A DNA stretch of 64,000 bases, taken from Marivita sp. S6314 (lineage in GTDB: Bacteria > Pseudomonadota > Alphaproteobacteria > Rhodobacterales > Rhodobacteraceae). The notes under the pieces were generated by a model that ran no database searches, was not told the origin of the DNA, and saw nothing but the letters and a program-made list of their open reading frames with translations. Both the position numbers and the translations under genes were made by a program. Position 1 is the first letter of the stretch. Every line of letters starts with the position of its first letter. The stretch covers positions 620,001 through 684,000 of the forward strand of contig NZ_JALKAO010000002.1 in assembly GCF_023015985.1 (NCBI RefSeq). The letters run 5' to 3'. Positions 1 through 8,140 of this stretch are shown here, one piece after another.

Positions 1-740
1 GACTGCATCGTCACCTGACGGGTCAGTTTCAGGTCATGAACCCGGCGTTCCAGATCATCGCGCGCCGCGCGCAGGTCACGCAGTTCCTGGGCTTTCATCA
101 CCTGATCGTTTTCGGGCGCGGCCTGCACCTCGGCCTCTTTCGCGGGGATGTCGACGTCGTCCAGCACGCGCAGCTTTTCTTCGCCCGCAGCAATATAAAG
201 CGCCAGTTCATCGTAGAACTGCAGCGTCTTGTCATAAAGCAAGTCGAGCGACTTGATGTCCTTGAGCAGCGTATGCTCGTGCTTGAGAAGATCATCGGTG
301 ATCCGGTCGATCTGGCCCTGCACCTGTTCGAATTTCGCGGTGAACTTGGCAAACGGTGCCGCTCGGCCAAGCAGTTTTTCCCACCATGACCGTTCGCGGC
401 GCACATCGAGTTCTGACACAGAGAACCCGCGGATGGTGCTGACAATGCCGCGCAGGCTATCGCCTGCGGGACCAACATCCTTGTTGCGCACATCGGCCAG
501 CATGGATTGCGAGATTTCCTGCAATTCGGCCTGCGCATTGGACCCGAAGGACACGATGGACTGGGTGTCTTCCATGTCAATCTCGGCCATGCGGGACCGG
601 ATTTCCTCGCTCAGTGCCGGATCGGCGTTGGCCAGGGGAACAACCTCTTCGGCTGGTTTGGGTTCGGGCAGAATAACGGCGTTGACCTCTTCAACCAAAG
701 CAAGCGCGTCTTGGGCTTTTGCGCGGACTGTGTCGGACAT
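1..740 (-). CDS. TelA-like toxic anion resistance protein, 3' part beyond window
   Basis: About 246 codons of the N-terminal part are visible; the gene runs off the left edge. The protein starts MSDTVRAKAQDALALVEEV, and the middle region (about residues 115-245) is rich in charged, coiled-coil-like helices such as KFEQVQGQIDRITDDLLKHE and ends near HDLKLTRQV, the pattern of the TelA family (tellurite/toxic anion resistance). The family is cytoplasmic and biochemically poorly understood. It is the last visible gene of a minus-strand operon that includes an XpaC-like membrane protein 30 bp upstream, a pairing often seen for TelA. The start at 740 is an ATG. The family call is fairly firm; a direct role in tellurite resistance here is inference. 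Confidence 0.8.
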   Translation of the reverse strand, partial: MSDTVRAKAQDALALVEEVNAVILPEPKPAEEVVPLANADPALSEEIRSRMAEIDMEDTQSIVSFGSNAQAELQEISQSMLADVRNKDVGPAGDSLRGIVSTIRGFSVSELDVRRERSWWEKLLGRAAPFAKFTAKFEQVQGQIDRITDDLLKHEHTLLKDIKSLDLLYDKTLQFYDELALYIAAGEEKLRVLDDVDIPAKEAEVQAAPENDQVMKAQELRDLRAARDDLERRVHDLKLTRQVTMQ

Positions 741-770
741 GGATGGTTCCCCTAAAACTTATTGTGTGCG

Positions 771-1670
771 TTATTGGCTGGTGCGTTCAATGCGAACGCC
801 TTCTTGCTGAAGCCGGTCGCGCAAGACGTCGATTTCCACGGTCAGATCCGACCGGTCATCCAACAGCATTTTGCGTGTGCGCGCCGAAAAATTGGTTTCC
901 AGATCATCAAGCAGCGCCTCATAATCCGTGAGCGCCTTGCGATCGTTTGTCTTGGCATAAACGTCGGCAAACTTGATCGTCGCGTCCCGCGCGCCCATCA
1001 GATAGACGCTCAGGTATTTCTTGGCACCTGTCAGATCGCGGGGGTCTTCCTCGACCGTGCGAAACAGGTCTTTCGCCGTGACCTGGAATTGTTCGACGCG
1101 CGCAATCATTCTGCGATTTCCGGATCGTTTGATCGCATCGCGCATCGCGTTGAGATATCCTTCGGCCTCGTCCACGGCGCGCGCAACGCGATCCTGCTGG
1201 AAGGTGTCGATTCCTTCCATGCCCTTGTCGCGCATCGGGTCAAATCCAAACGCCCCGAAATGCAGGGCGGCTGCGGCTGTGCCGAAAATCACCGGCGCGA
1301 TCAGGCCGGGTTCGTTGGCATACGCCGCAATTGCCACACCAAGCCCGGTCAGGACGCCCGATGCGGCCTTACGCGGAAAGGCGGGACGCCGGGCCACTTT
1401 GCGGGCGTTGTATTCGGCCTCGGCCGTCAGGCCACTCCGCAACAGCCATGCCCCCAGAAGCAGGACACCGGCACCGAGCAGGCCAAGACCCAGCCCAATG
1501 GCGCCTTCGTTCAGCGATGTCGCCGCCAGAACAATCGGGGGAATAAACAGGATGTTGGACCGCGCCCCAACCGGATTGACGGTCGCGCCTTTGAACCCCT
1601 TTGAGGGCGGTGTGGGCGCGCTGTCAGACGCGCCATCCGGGCTGTATTTGCCGCCATAGCGTTGTGCCAC
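771..1670 (-). CDS. XpaC-like membrane protein (5-bromo-4-chloroindolyl phosphate hydrolysis family)
   Basis: This 299-residue protein starts at a GTG (1670), just after the stop of the 29-residue peptide gene. Hydrophobic stretches lie near residues 40-52, 57-77 and 105-140, followed by a motif FGFDPMRDKG (141-150) and a long charged helical cytoplasmic domain to the C-terminus. The same arrangement and the DPMRDKG motif occur in the 282-residue protein at 1843-2691, so the two are probably paralogues. The location next to TelA supports the XpaC assignment. An upstream ATG near 1769 would overlap the small membrane gene in another frame, so the GTG is preferred. The molecular function is not known. 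Confidence 0.7.
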   Translation of the reverse strand: MAQRYGGKYSPDGASDSAPTPPSKGFKGATVNPVGARSNILFIPPIVLAATSLNEGAIGLGLGLLGAGVLLLGAWLLRSGLTAEAEYNARKVARRPAFPRKAASGVLTGLGVAIAAYANEPGLIAPVIFGTAAAALHFGAFGFDPMRDKGMEGIDTFQQDRVARAVDEAEGYLNAMRDAIKRSGNRRMIARVEQFQVTAKDLFRTVEEDPRDLTGAKKYLSVYLMGARDATIKFADVYAKTNDRKALTDYEALLDDLETNFSARTRKMLLDDRSDLTVEIDVLRDRLQQEGVRIERTSQ

Positions 1671-1672
1671 GG

Positions 1673-1762
1673 TTAAAGCCCCCCCAGCCAACCGCTGGTG
1701 ACGCCAAACAGCAGGATAATGAGCAACACATAGCTGACGCGTTGCAGGCCGGCACCGGACAT
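1673..1762 (-). CDS. 29-residue single-span membrane peptide
   Basis: A complete 29-codon ORF (MSGAGLQRVSYVLLIILLFG...) sits between two operon genes. It has a ribosome binding site (GGGAAAGGG, about 7-13 bases before the ATG) and its TAA is two bases before the GTG of the XpaC-like gene, so translation is probably coupled. Residues 10-20 (SYVLLIILLFG) and the following VTSGWLGGL form one short transmembrane helix. No known family was recognised. It is too small to be convincing on length alone; the tight spacing, the start signal and the hydrophobic pattern are the evidence. Confidence 0.6.
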   Translation of the reverse strand: MSGAGLQRVSYVLLIILLFGVTSGWLGGL

Positions 1763-1842
1763 CAAACACCCTTTCCCTAGTCTCGATAGAAACTTAGGGG
1801 ATGTGCTTGGGGCTTACTAGGGGGAAGTCGGCGCAGATCCGC

Positions 1843-2691
1843 TCATGCGCTCCGATTGCGCTGCATCCGGTCGAAAAGCAGATCCGCCTGCAGTTCAAAG
1901 CTGTTGCGCCCATGGGCAATGCCGCTTTTTCGGGCACGGGCCTCGAACGCGTCGGCAAGCGCCTGCATCTTGGTTTGGTACTTGCGCCGTTCGAACAGGG
2001 ACAATTCGCGTTCCAGCAAGGCGTCGGTCTCTGCCTCCATCTTGGACAGCAGCTTTTCCAGCGGTCCCGACATCTTCTGCAACGTCCGCGTTTCGAAATC
2101 GACCGTCGCCAGAAGCCCAAGAATCGTGTCCGAAATTGTGCGCGCACGACCAGACAGGTCATCGTCTTGTAGTGCATGCAAATCGGCCAGAATCGCCTCG
2201 AACCGGTCTTCGCAGTTCTGGTACAATCTCTGATTGGCAAGGCGCAGGCGCACAACCGGGTTGTTCAGGCCCTTGTCCCGCATCGGATCAAGGCCGAACG
2301 ACACCAGGCAAAGAATGAATGTGGCGCAACCGATCAACACTGGCACGGTCGGCAGCCCGATTTTCGCGGTGGCCAGCAAGCCGACAACCAGCGCCACGAT
2401 GGCGCTGCCCAAAAGCTTGAAGGGCACGCGCGGACGGGCGGCGACCTCGGCCTGATCGTAGGCGAGGTGATTTTTCTGACCGATGGACAAGAAGACCATG
2501 CCAACCGCAAACAGACCGATAATCAGGATCGCAGAGGCAAAGCCCGCGACCGTACCGTCCAGAAGCCACAGGATCAGCGGGCAGGTTGCCAGCACCATGA
2601 ACCCCACCGGCACGTTGTGCACCGGCGCGGATTTTCCAAGAGCCGCGCTGTTGTTGTAATCCACAAGGGAATTGGCCTGCACGTCCATCAC
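1843..2691 (-). CDS. Membrane protein, XpaC-like paralogue
   Basis: The 282-residue protein has four hydrophobic segments (about residues 29-44, 48-70, 92-110 and 114-134), then FGLDPMRDKG (132-141) and a charged helical C-terminal domain of about 140 residues. The topology and the DPMRDKG motif match the XpaC-like protein at 771-1670. Its ATG overlaps the stop of the 65-residue gene upstream by 4 bases, so it is translationally coupled to it. I do not recognise a specific function. It probably forms a membrane complex with its operon partners (inference). About 80 bases without a gene separate it from the 29-residue peptide gene. Confidence 0.65.
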   Translation of the reverse strand: MMDVQANSLVDYNNSAALGKSAPVHNVPVGFMVLATCPLILWLLDGTVAGFASAILIIGLFAVGMVFLSIGQKNHLAYDQAEVAARPRVPFKLLGSAIVALVVGLLATAKIGLPTVPVLIGCATFILCLVSFGLDPMRDKGLNNPVVRLRLANQRLYQNCEDRFEAILADLHALQDDDLSGRARTISDTILGLLATVDFETRTLQKMSGPLEKLLSKMEAETDALLERELSLFERRKYQTKMQALADAFEARARKSGIAHGRNSFELQADLLFDRMQRNRSA

Positions 2692-2885
2692 ACGAACCCC
2701 AATCCAAAGATGGTGATCCAGAGCACGCCAAAGGCGACAAATGACGCCAGCCCGCCATGCACCCGCAACCGCTGCATCGCGCCACGCACGGCCTTGGCCG
2801 TGTCATCAACAACCGTTCCAAGGTTCGACAGAACCAACAGAACCGAGATGACAAGGATCATCGATGTCAGAAACGTTATAACCAT
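2688..2885 (-). CDS. Small two-helix membrane protein of the TelA/XpaC operon
   Basis: The 65-residue protein begins MVITFLTSMILVISVLLVL and has one N-terminal helix (residues 2-22) and one C-terminal helix (about 46-64, FVAFGVLWITIFGLGFV) linked by a short basic loop with AKAVRGAMQRLRVHG. It is the first gene of the operon; its stop overlaps the next start (ATGA, 2688-2691). No family was recognised. The size and topology suggest a small membrane subunit or scaffold rather than an enzyme. Confidence 0.6.
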   Translation of the reverse strand: MVITFLTSMILVISVLLVLSNLGTVVDDTAKAVRGAMQRLRVHGGLASFVAFGVLWITIFGLGFV

Positions 2886-2938
2886 GCCGCCAAAATCACT
2901 GCGAATCCGGGCGGAATATGGGCGCGATCAGGGAAAGT

Positions 2939-3763
2939 TCAGGGAGACTTTTTCGGCCGTGCCGGGCGCGTATTTCTGCGCACGGTATTTTTCTTTGATT
3001 TCAGAGCAGTACCGCCCTTATCCGCAGACGGCGCATCAAGGCCCAACTGGTCGCGCATGATCTTGCGACGGACCTCTTCGACCTGACCGGGTTTGAGTTG
3101 CCCCAGTTGGAACGGCCCGTAAGATACGCGGATCAGCCGGTTCACCGTCAGGCCCAGGTCCGCCACGGCACGGCGCACCTCGCGGTTCTTGCCTTCGCGC
3201 AGGCCGATGGTCAGCCAGGCGTTGGCCCCCTGCTGGCGATCCAGAGAGACCGTCATCGGTTGGAATTTCTCGCCCTCGATCACCAGACCCTTGCGCAACG
3301 GTTCCAGGCTTTCGTCCGTGGGACGGCCCTTGACGCGCACGCGGTACTTTCGCAACCAGCCGGTCGATGGCAATTCCAGTTTGCGCTTCACCTCGCCATC
3401 ATTGGTCAGCAACAGCAGGCCTTCAGAATTGAGATCGAGCCGTCCGACGCTCAGGACCCGGGGAAGCGTATCGGGCAGTTCGTCATAAATGGTGGCGCGG
3501 CCCTGTTCGTCCTTGTTGGTCGTCACCAAGCCGGTTGGCTTGTGATACAGCCACAGGCGCGGCTCGTCCGGGGCACCGACCAGTTTCCCGTTTACCGTGA
3601 TCTTGTCGTCTGCCGTGACATTCAACGCCGCGCGGTCGATCTTTTTGCCGTTTACGGTCACGCGGCCTTCTTCGATCATCCGTTCGGCTTCACGACGGCT
3701 GGCAAGCCCGGCACGGGCGATAACTTTGGCGATGCGATCACCGGGGGGCGTTTTGTCGGTCAT
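2939..3763 (-). CDS. rluB: Pseudouridine synthase, RluB type
   Basis: The 274-residue protein has an N-terminal S4 RNA-binding domain (about residues 8-60, RIAKVIARAGLASRREAERM) and an RsuA/RluB/E/F catalytic domain with the motif GRLDLNSEGLLLLTND; the catalytic aspartate is D110. The C-terminus is basic and rich in Lys/Arg/Pro. RluB isomerises a uridine of 23S rRNA (U2605 in E. coli numbering). It is divergent from tadA with 63 bases between the start codons, and a second pseudouridine synthase gene (rluE) lies behind tadA. Assignment to RluB rather than RsuA or RluF rests on overall sequence and length, so the exact target is inferred. Confidence 0.88.
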   Translation of the reverse strand: MTDKTPPGDRIAKVIARAGLASRREAERMIEEGRVTVNGKKIDRAALNVTADDKITVNGKLVGAPDEPRLWLYHKPTGLVTTNKDEQGRATIYDELPDTLPRVLSVGRLDLNSEGLLLLTNDGEVKRKLELPSTGWLRKYRVRVKGRPTDESLEPLRKGLVIEGEKFQPMTVSLDRQQGANAWLTIGLREGKNREVRRAVADLGLTVNRLIRVSYGPFQLGQLKPGQVEEVRRKIMRDQLGLDAPSADKGGTALKSKKNTVRRNTRPARPKKSP

Positions 3764-3826
3764 GACCTGCGGCTTAGTCGAAATAAGAGCCTTGGGAAAG
3801 GTGATTGCGCGGTCTATGACGCGGGA

Positions 3827-4288
3827 ATGGTGTTTCGGTCAAATATGGACCTTGCGTTGGACGAGGCGCGCCTTGCGGCGGCACGGGGGGAGGTTCCCGT
3901 CGGTGCGGTCGTGGTTGCGGCAGACGGCACAGTGGTGGCCTCGGCTGGCAACCGGACGCGGGAACTCAACGATCCGACGGCCCATGCCGAAATACTGGCC
4001 ATACGTGCCGCATGTGACGCGCTGGGAGTGGAACGGCTGGGCACACATGATCTGTACGTGACGCTTGAGCCCTGCCCGATGTGTGCGGGCGCTATTTCAA
4101 ATGCCCGGATCAGGCGGCTTTATTACGGGGCCGGTGACCCAAAATCGGGCGGCACAGCGCATGGCGCAAGAGTGTTTTCGCATGCCCAATGCCACCACCG
4201 ACCCGAGATTTATGACGGGTTGTGCGCGGACGAGGCAGAACAGCTGTTGAAAGAGTTTTTCGCATCAAAACGCGGTGCGGGCGCATGA
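3827..4288 (+). CDS. tadA: tRNA-specific adenosine deaminase
   Basis: The 153-residue protein has the zinc-dependent deaminase signature: HAE (residues 53-55, with the catalytic Glu) and PCPMC (82-86, the two zinc cysteines), plus an N-terminal [20 protein letters not shown] typical of TadA. It converts A34 to inosine in tRNA-Arg(ACG) and is usually essential. The ATG at 3827 gives the common MxFxSxMD start; 3845 is an in-frame alternative. Its stop overlaps the start of rluE (ATGA at 4285-4288). The reading frame stays open far upstream, antisense to rluB, but that part is not TadA-like. Confidence 0.93.
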   Translation: MVFRSNMDLALDEARLAAARGEVPVGAVVVAADGTVVASAGNRTRELNDPTAHAEILAIRAACDALGVERLGTHDLYVTLEPCPMCAGAISNARIRRLYYGAGDPKSGGTAHGARVFSHAQCHHRPEIYDGLCADEAEQLLKEFFASKRGAGA

Positions 4289-4830
4289 CGCGCATCATCC
4301 TGTTCAACAAACCGTTCGATGTGCTGTCGCAATTCACCGACAAAGGCACGGAAGGGTCACCCCGCCGAACGCTTTCGGATTTCGTGAAAGTTCCCGGCGT
4401 GTACCCGGCAGGGCGGCTGGATCGCGACAGCGAGGGCCTGCTAGTTCTGACCGATAACGGCAAGCTGCAAGCCAGGATCAGCAACCCGAAATTCCGTTCC
4501 CCCAAAACCTATCTTGCGCAGGTCGAGGGCACGCCGACCGACGCCCAGCTTGATCAGTTGCGCAAGGGGGTGACGTTGAAAGACGGGGCCACGCGACCGG
4601 CAGAGGTTGCGCGGATCGACCCTCCGGATCTTTGGGAACGGGTGCCTCCGGTCCGGTTTCGGAAAACCGTGCCAGACGCCTGGATCAAACTGACGATCAC
4701 CGAAGGCCGCAATCGCCAGGTGCGGCGCATGACGGCGCATGTCGGGTTACCGTGCCTCAGGCTGGTGCGGTGGTCGGTTGGTGAATGGTCGCTGGACGGC
4801 CTTGCGTCCGGCGCGTGGCGGGACGCGTAG
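4285..4830 (+). CDS. rluE: Pseudouridine synthase, RluE type
   Basis: This 181-residue enzyme lacks an S4 domain, as is usual for RluE (23S rRNA U2457 in E. coli). It begins directly with the catalytic fold ([19 protein letters not shown]) and has [16 protein letters not shown], in which D46 is the catalytic aspartate, and [10 protein letters not shown] near the C-terminus, a conserved family motif. The ATG overlaps the tadA stop by 4 bases, so the two RNA-modification genes are translationally coupled. It ends 28 bases before the convergent hemF. Confidence 0.88.
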   Translation: MTRIILFNKPFDVLSQFTDKGTEGSPRRTLSDFVKVPGVYPAGRLDRDSEGLLVLTDNGKLQARISNPKFRSPKTYLAQVEGTPTDAQLDQLRKGVTLKDGATRPAEVARIDPPDLWERVPPVRFRKTVPDAWIKLTITEGRNRQVRRMTAHVGLPCLRLVRWSVGEWSLDGLASGAWRDA

Positions 4831-4858
4831 GTCAGGCGATTGATCCGGTCCGAGGGCT

Positions 4859-5752
4859 TCACACCCATTTGGCCAGCGGAGGCAGGCTCATCAGAACCGC
4901 ATTGGCATCATGCCCGGTTTCCAGCCCGAATTTGGTGCCCCGGTCATAGACCAGATTGTATTCCGCATAGAGCCCGCGATGCACCAGCTGCGCATCCTTG
5001 TCGGCATCCGACCAATCCTGCACCCGGCGCTTTTCGACCAGTGGCACAAACGCTGGCAGGAAGGCACGGCCGATATCCTGCGTCAGGGCAAAGTCGTTTT
5101 CCCAATCACCGGTGTTGTGATCGTCCATGAAGATACCGCCAACGCCACGGGCCCGGCCCCGGTGCGGGACGTAAAAATATTCGTCGGCCCAGTCTTTCAG
5201 TTTCGGGTAATGCGCCGAGCCATGCGGATCGAGATGCGATTTTTGCGTCGCGTGGAAATGCGCCGTGTCTTCATCGTATTCGATGCAGGGATTGAGGTCC
5301 GAGCCGCCACCGAACCACCAAGCATGCGGTGTCCAGAACATGCGGGTGTTCATATGCACCGCCGGGCAATGCGGGTTCTGCATATGCGCAACAAGGCTGA
5401 TCCCGGAGGCCCAGAAGCGCGGATCGTCCTTCATGCCGGGAATGCCCTTGCGCGCTGCCATCGCCATCTGCGCGCGTTCGCCCAGCGTTCCGTACACCGT
5501 CGAAACGTTCACCCCGATTTTTTCGAACACCCGACCGCCGCGCATCACGCTCATCAATCCGCCGCCCGCGTCCGAGCCGTCCTCGGAGGTGCGCTTGGTT
5601 TCCGTGACCTCGAACCGTCCCGCAGCAGCATCGCTGAGTGGGCCGGTATCGTGGCTGTCTTCCAGCCCTTCAAAAGACGCGACGATCTGATCGCGAAGGT
5701 CCCGGAACCACGCCGAGGCGCGGGTTTTCTGAGCGTCAAAGGAATCCGTCAT
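4859..5752 (-). CDS. hemF: Oxygen-dependent coproporphyrinogen III oxidase
   Basis: The 297-residue length fits HemF. Recognisable family segments are GGRVFEKIGVNVS, NPHCPAVHMNTR, WWFGGGSDLNPC and a tryptophan/histidine-rich middle region (HFHATQKSHLDPHG, RGVGGIFMDD). It decarboxylates coproporphyrinogen III to protoporphyrinogen IX with O2, in the cytoplasm. Heme made here would feed the cbb3 oxidase encoded further on. No FNR-like box is visible in the 85 bases upstream. The preceding SDR gene on the same strand ends 85 bases upstream, so hemF may have its own promoter. Confidence 0.95.
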   Translation of the reverse strand: MTDSFDAQKTRASAWFRDLRDQIVASFEGLEDSHDTGPLSDAAAGRFEVTETKRTSEDGSDAGGGLMSVMRGGRVFEKIGVNVSTVYGTLGERAQMAMAARKGIPGMKDDPRFWASGISLVAHMQNPHCPAVHMNTRMFWTPHAWWFGGGSDLNPCIEYDEDTAHFHATQKSHLDPHGSAHYPKLKDWADEYFYVPHRGRARGVGGIFMDDHNTGDWENDFALTQDIGRAFLPAFVPLVEKRRVQDWSDADKDAQLVHRGLYAEYNLVYDRGTKFGLETGHDANAVLMSLPPLAKWV

Positions 5753-5837
5753 AGCACTGTCCTGTGTTTTCGGCAGAACACTATACTCCGTCCGGAATCA
5801 CAAGGCAGAGCAACACCTTGCGACGTTGCGCCCGGCT

Positions 5838-6641
5838 TTAGTGCGCCGGCGCCCCCACCGGATCAAGCAAGGTGCGGCCACCATCAACGGTCATGATTTG
5901 CCCGGTGACAAATCCGGCTCCGTCAGAGGCCAGAAACTGCACCGCTTCTGCCAATTCAGAAGGACTGGCGATCCGACCCAGAGGCGTGTTTTCTTCGATC
6001 TCTTCGCGGTAATCGCCGTTATGCTTCAAAGCGTCCTGAAGGCTGGCCGACATCACGGACCCAAGCGCCACGGAATTCACCCGGATGCGGTACTCGGCAA
6101 AGGCCACGGCAAGCGACCGCGTCAACTGGTCCAGCGCGGCGGTTGAGACCGAATAAGACAACAATTGCGGCAGAGTGCGACGGGCGGCAATCGAAGACAG
6201 GTTCACAATCGCCCCCGCCTGCCCCTCTTCCTTGCCGGCGGCCTGCTTGATCATGCGTTTGGCCACCATCTGGGACAGGCGGTAAGTGTTCGTCACGTTC
6301 TGCATCATCAGCGTCTCGAACGACGTGTCGTCCAGATCAAGGGGATCGGAGGGCAGCACCTGACGGCTGCCATTGATCAGGATGTCGACCCGGTCAAAGG
6401 AATCGATGGTCGCCGACAGCAGGTTGGCCAGCGTCAGACGTTCCCGCAAATCCCCGGCAAAGTAGCGGATATTGCCGTCATCTTCGGCGATATCCCCACA
6501 TTCATGGCAAAGGCGCGCCTCGTCCATATCGGCAAACATGACGTTTGCCCCCTGATCCACGAAATGCCGCGCGATGGCCAGACCAACGCCGTTTGCGGCC
6601 CCGGTGACGATGGCGGTTTTGCCTTCGATCGAAAATGACAT
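5838..6641 (-). CDS. Short-chain dehydrogenase/reductase with altered YxxxK motif
   Basis: The 267-residue protein has the SDR cofactor motif TGAANGVG (13-20), a DILING segment at the usual NNAG place, the catalytic-type serine S150, Y163, and a C-terminal GQIMTVDGG. The motif that should read YxxxK is YSVST, so the catalytic lysine is replaced by threonine (T167). It may bind NAD(P) without normal dehydrogenase activity, or use another residue. The ATG at 6641 has a clear GAAGGAGG site 9 bases upstream; the frame extends further upstream but without a better start. It follows rsmC by 16 bases and is probably cotranscribed. Substrate unknown. Confidence 0.85.
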   Translation of the reverse strand: MSFSIEGKTAIVTGAANGVGLAIARHFVDQGANVMFADMDEARLCHECGDIAEDDGNIRYFAGDLRERLTLANLLSATIDSFDRVDILINGSRQVLPSDPLDLDDTSFETLMMQNVTNTYRLSQMVAKRMIKQAAGKEEGQAGAIVNLSSIAARRTLPQLLSYSVSTAALDQLTRSLAVAFAEYRIRVNSVALGSVMSASLQDALKHNGDYREEIEENTPLGRIASPSELAEAVQFLASDGAGFVTGQIMTVDGGRTLLDPVGAPAH

Positions 6642-6657
6642 TGGGCCTAAGCCTCCT

Positions 6658-7671
6658 TCAACGCCGTCTGCTTGCGCCTGACCGGTCGGGGGATCTTGGT
6701 TGCTCAGCATGCAGGATTTTGAAGCGCGCGTCTCCCTCCAATTCCTTCACATGTACAAACCGCGCTGCCAGCGTCGTTTCATATGGCAGGTGGCGGTTGG
6801 CCACCAGGATCAGCTGGCCCTTGGGTTTCAACAGCCGCGCCGCCGAGGCGATGAACGCCTGTCCCAGCGATGCGTCCGGCGTTCGGGACGTGTGGAACGG
6901 AGGGTTGGTCACCACCCAGTCCAGACTGGCAGGCGCACCCCATGTGGTGGCATCTGCCCAGTGAAAGGCGACACGGTCATCGTCCAGATTGAGTTTCGCA
7001 CAGGTCAGGGCGCGGTGGTCGGCTTCGACGAACTCCACATGTGTCACCTTCGGCAGCGCGAGCAGATGCCGCGTGAGGAACCCCCATCCACCGCCAAGAT
7101 CAGCCCCCTGCCCCTTGAGCGATGGCGGCAGCGCCGCGACAAGCGCCTGTGACCCCGCGTCCGGACCGTCGGCGGAAAAGACGCCCGGTTGAGTGATCCA
7201 GCCCTCTGTCACCGGCGCGGGTGCGGGCAGGGTCCAGTCGGAAAACGCGTCGCTTGCGCGGAACCAGAACAGCTTGCCATGCGCCTTGGACAATTGCCCG
7301 TCAATTTCGGTGCGCGCTTTCACGGCCTTGAGCGCCGGGTCAATCCCATCGGTTTTCGCGCCGTCAACGATCACGAGACCCTCCGGCGCAATCTCCTGGG
7401 CCTGTGCGATCAGCCCCCGCGCCAGTTCACGGCTGCGTGGCAGGGTGACATGCACCACATCCACAGGACCGTCGACATGCGTGGCCACCGTTGCACCAAG
7501 CGCTGCGAACCTGTCGTAACCGGGCTTGTCATTTTGCTGAACCTGCACGGACGCGCCCTCGAAGGCGGTGACGTCAAACTCAGCATTAGGTTCTAGAAAC
7601 GCCAGCCGTGCGTCCGGCGGCAGCTCAAGCGCGGCTGTCTGCAACGCGTGGTCAAGTCTGGGAAGGGTCAT
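6658..7671 (-). CDS. rsmC: 16S rRNA (guanine-N2)-methyltransferase, RsmC-like
   Basis: The 337-residue protein has a degenerate N-terminal half (1-150) and a C-terminal SAM-dependent methyltransferase domain with DLGGGWGF (191-198, SAM loop) and NPPFH (256-260, the catalytic NPPF motif of N2-guanine methyltransferases). This two-domain layout fits RsmC, which methylates G1207 of 16S rRNA; RlmG-type relatives cannot be excluded. The C-terminal tail ends in arginine/serine-rich residues. It lies 24 bases downstream of clpS and 16 bases upstream of the SDR gene. Confidence 0.83.
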   Translation of the reverse strand: MTLPRLDHALQTAALELPPDARLAFLEPNAEFDVTAFEGASVQVQQNDKPGYDRFAALGATVATHVDGPVDVVHVTLPRSRELARGLIAQAQEIAPEGLVIVDGAKTDGIDPALKAVKARTEIDGQLSKAHGKLFWFRASDAFSDWTLPAPAPVTEGWITQPGVFSADGPDAGSQALVAALPPSLKGQGADLGGGWGFLTRHLLALPKVTHVEFVEADHRALTCAKLNLDDDRVAFHWADATTWGAPASLDWVVTNPPFHTSRTPDASLGQAFIASAARLLKPKGQLILVANRHLPYETTLAARFVHVKELEGDARFKILHAEQPRSPDRSGASRRR

Positions 7672-7695
7672 GGCAAAGTCCGGGAAAAGGCCCGG

Positions 7696-8055
7696 TTATT
7701 CCTTTTCCATCGTGCATTGCAATGGGTGCTGGTGACGCCGCGCAAAATCCATCACCTGTCCGACTTTGGTTTCCGCGATTTCGTGGCTGAAGACCCCGAC
7801 GACGGCGACACCTTTCTTGTGAACCGTCAGCATGATTTCAAACGCCTGCGCATGGGTCATGCCGAAAAACCGCTCAAGAACATGGACGACGAATTCCATC
7901 GGCGTGTAGTCGTCATTCAGCAGCATCACCTTATAAAGCGGTGGCCGTTTCGTCTTGGCACGCGTTTCGACAACGACACCGGTGTCGTTGTCCTCGTTCG
8001 ACGGAGGCCCAGCCTTGGGGCTGGTGGACGCGATCACGGGTGTCATCTGGGTCAT
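7696..8055 (-). CDS. clpS: ClpS adaptor for ClpAP protease
   Basis: The 119-residue protein has a flexible acidic N-terminus (about 35 residues) and the ClpS core [20 protein letters not shown], then [15 protein letters not shown] and a C-terminal [13 protein letters not shown]. The NDDYTPM segment and downstream histidines form the N-end-rule degron pocket and ClpA contact surface. It recruits N-degron substrates to ClpAP. clpA is not next to it here. It is divergent from the HAD hydrolase gene; the 85-base space (8056-8140) contains a TATATAACC stretch that may belong to a promoter. Confidence 0.94.
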   Translation of the reverse strand: MTQMTPVIASTSPKAGPPSNEDNDTGVVVETRAKTKRPPLYKVMLLNDDYTPMEFVVHVLERFFGMTHAQAFEIMLTVHKKGVAVVGVFSHEIAETKVGQVMDFARRHQHPLQCTMEKE

Positions 8056-8140
8056 GCGGAGTTGGTTACCTTGGGTTCCTTATCCTGACGCCACTATATA
8101 ACCTGTCCTGACGGTGAGAAAAGAGGGGCGTGGCACGGTT

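Noticed and set aside
3098-3826. A long open frame on the plus strand upstream of and in frame with tadA
   Set aside because: It is antisense to rluB, has no ribosome site and no recognisable protein family. High GC content makes such antisense frames common.
8114-8140. Upstream GTG start for the HAD hydrolase
   Set aside because: It adds nine residues before the fold and lacks a convincing ribosome binding site.
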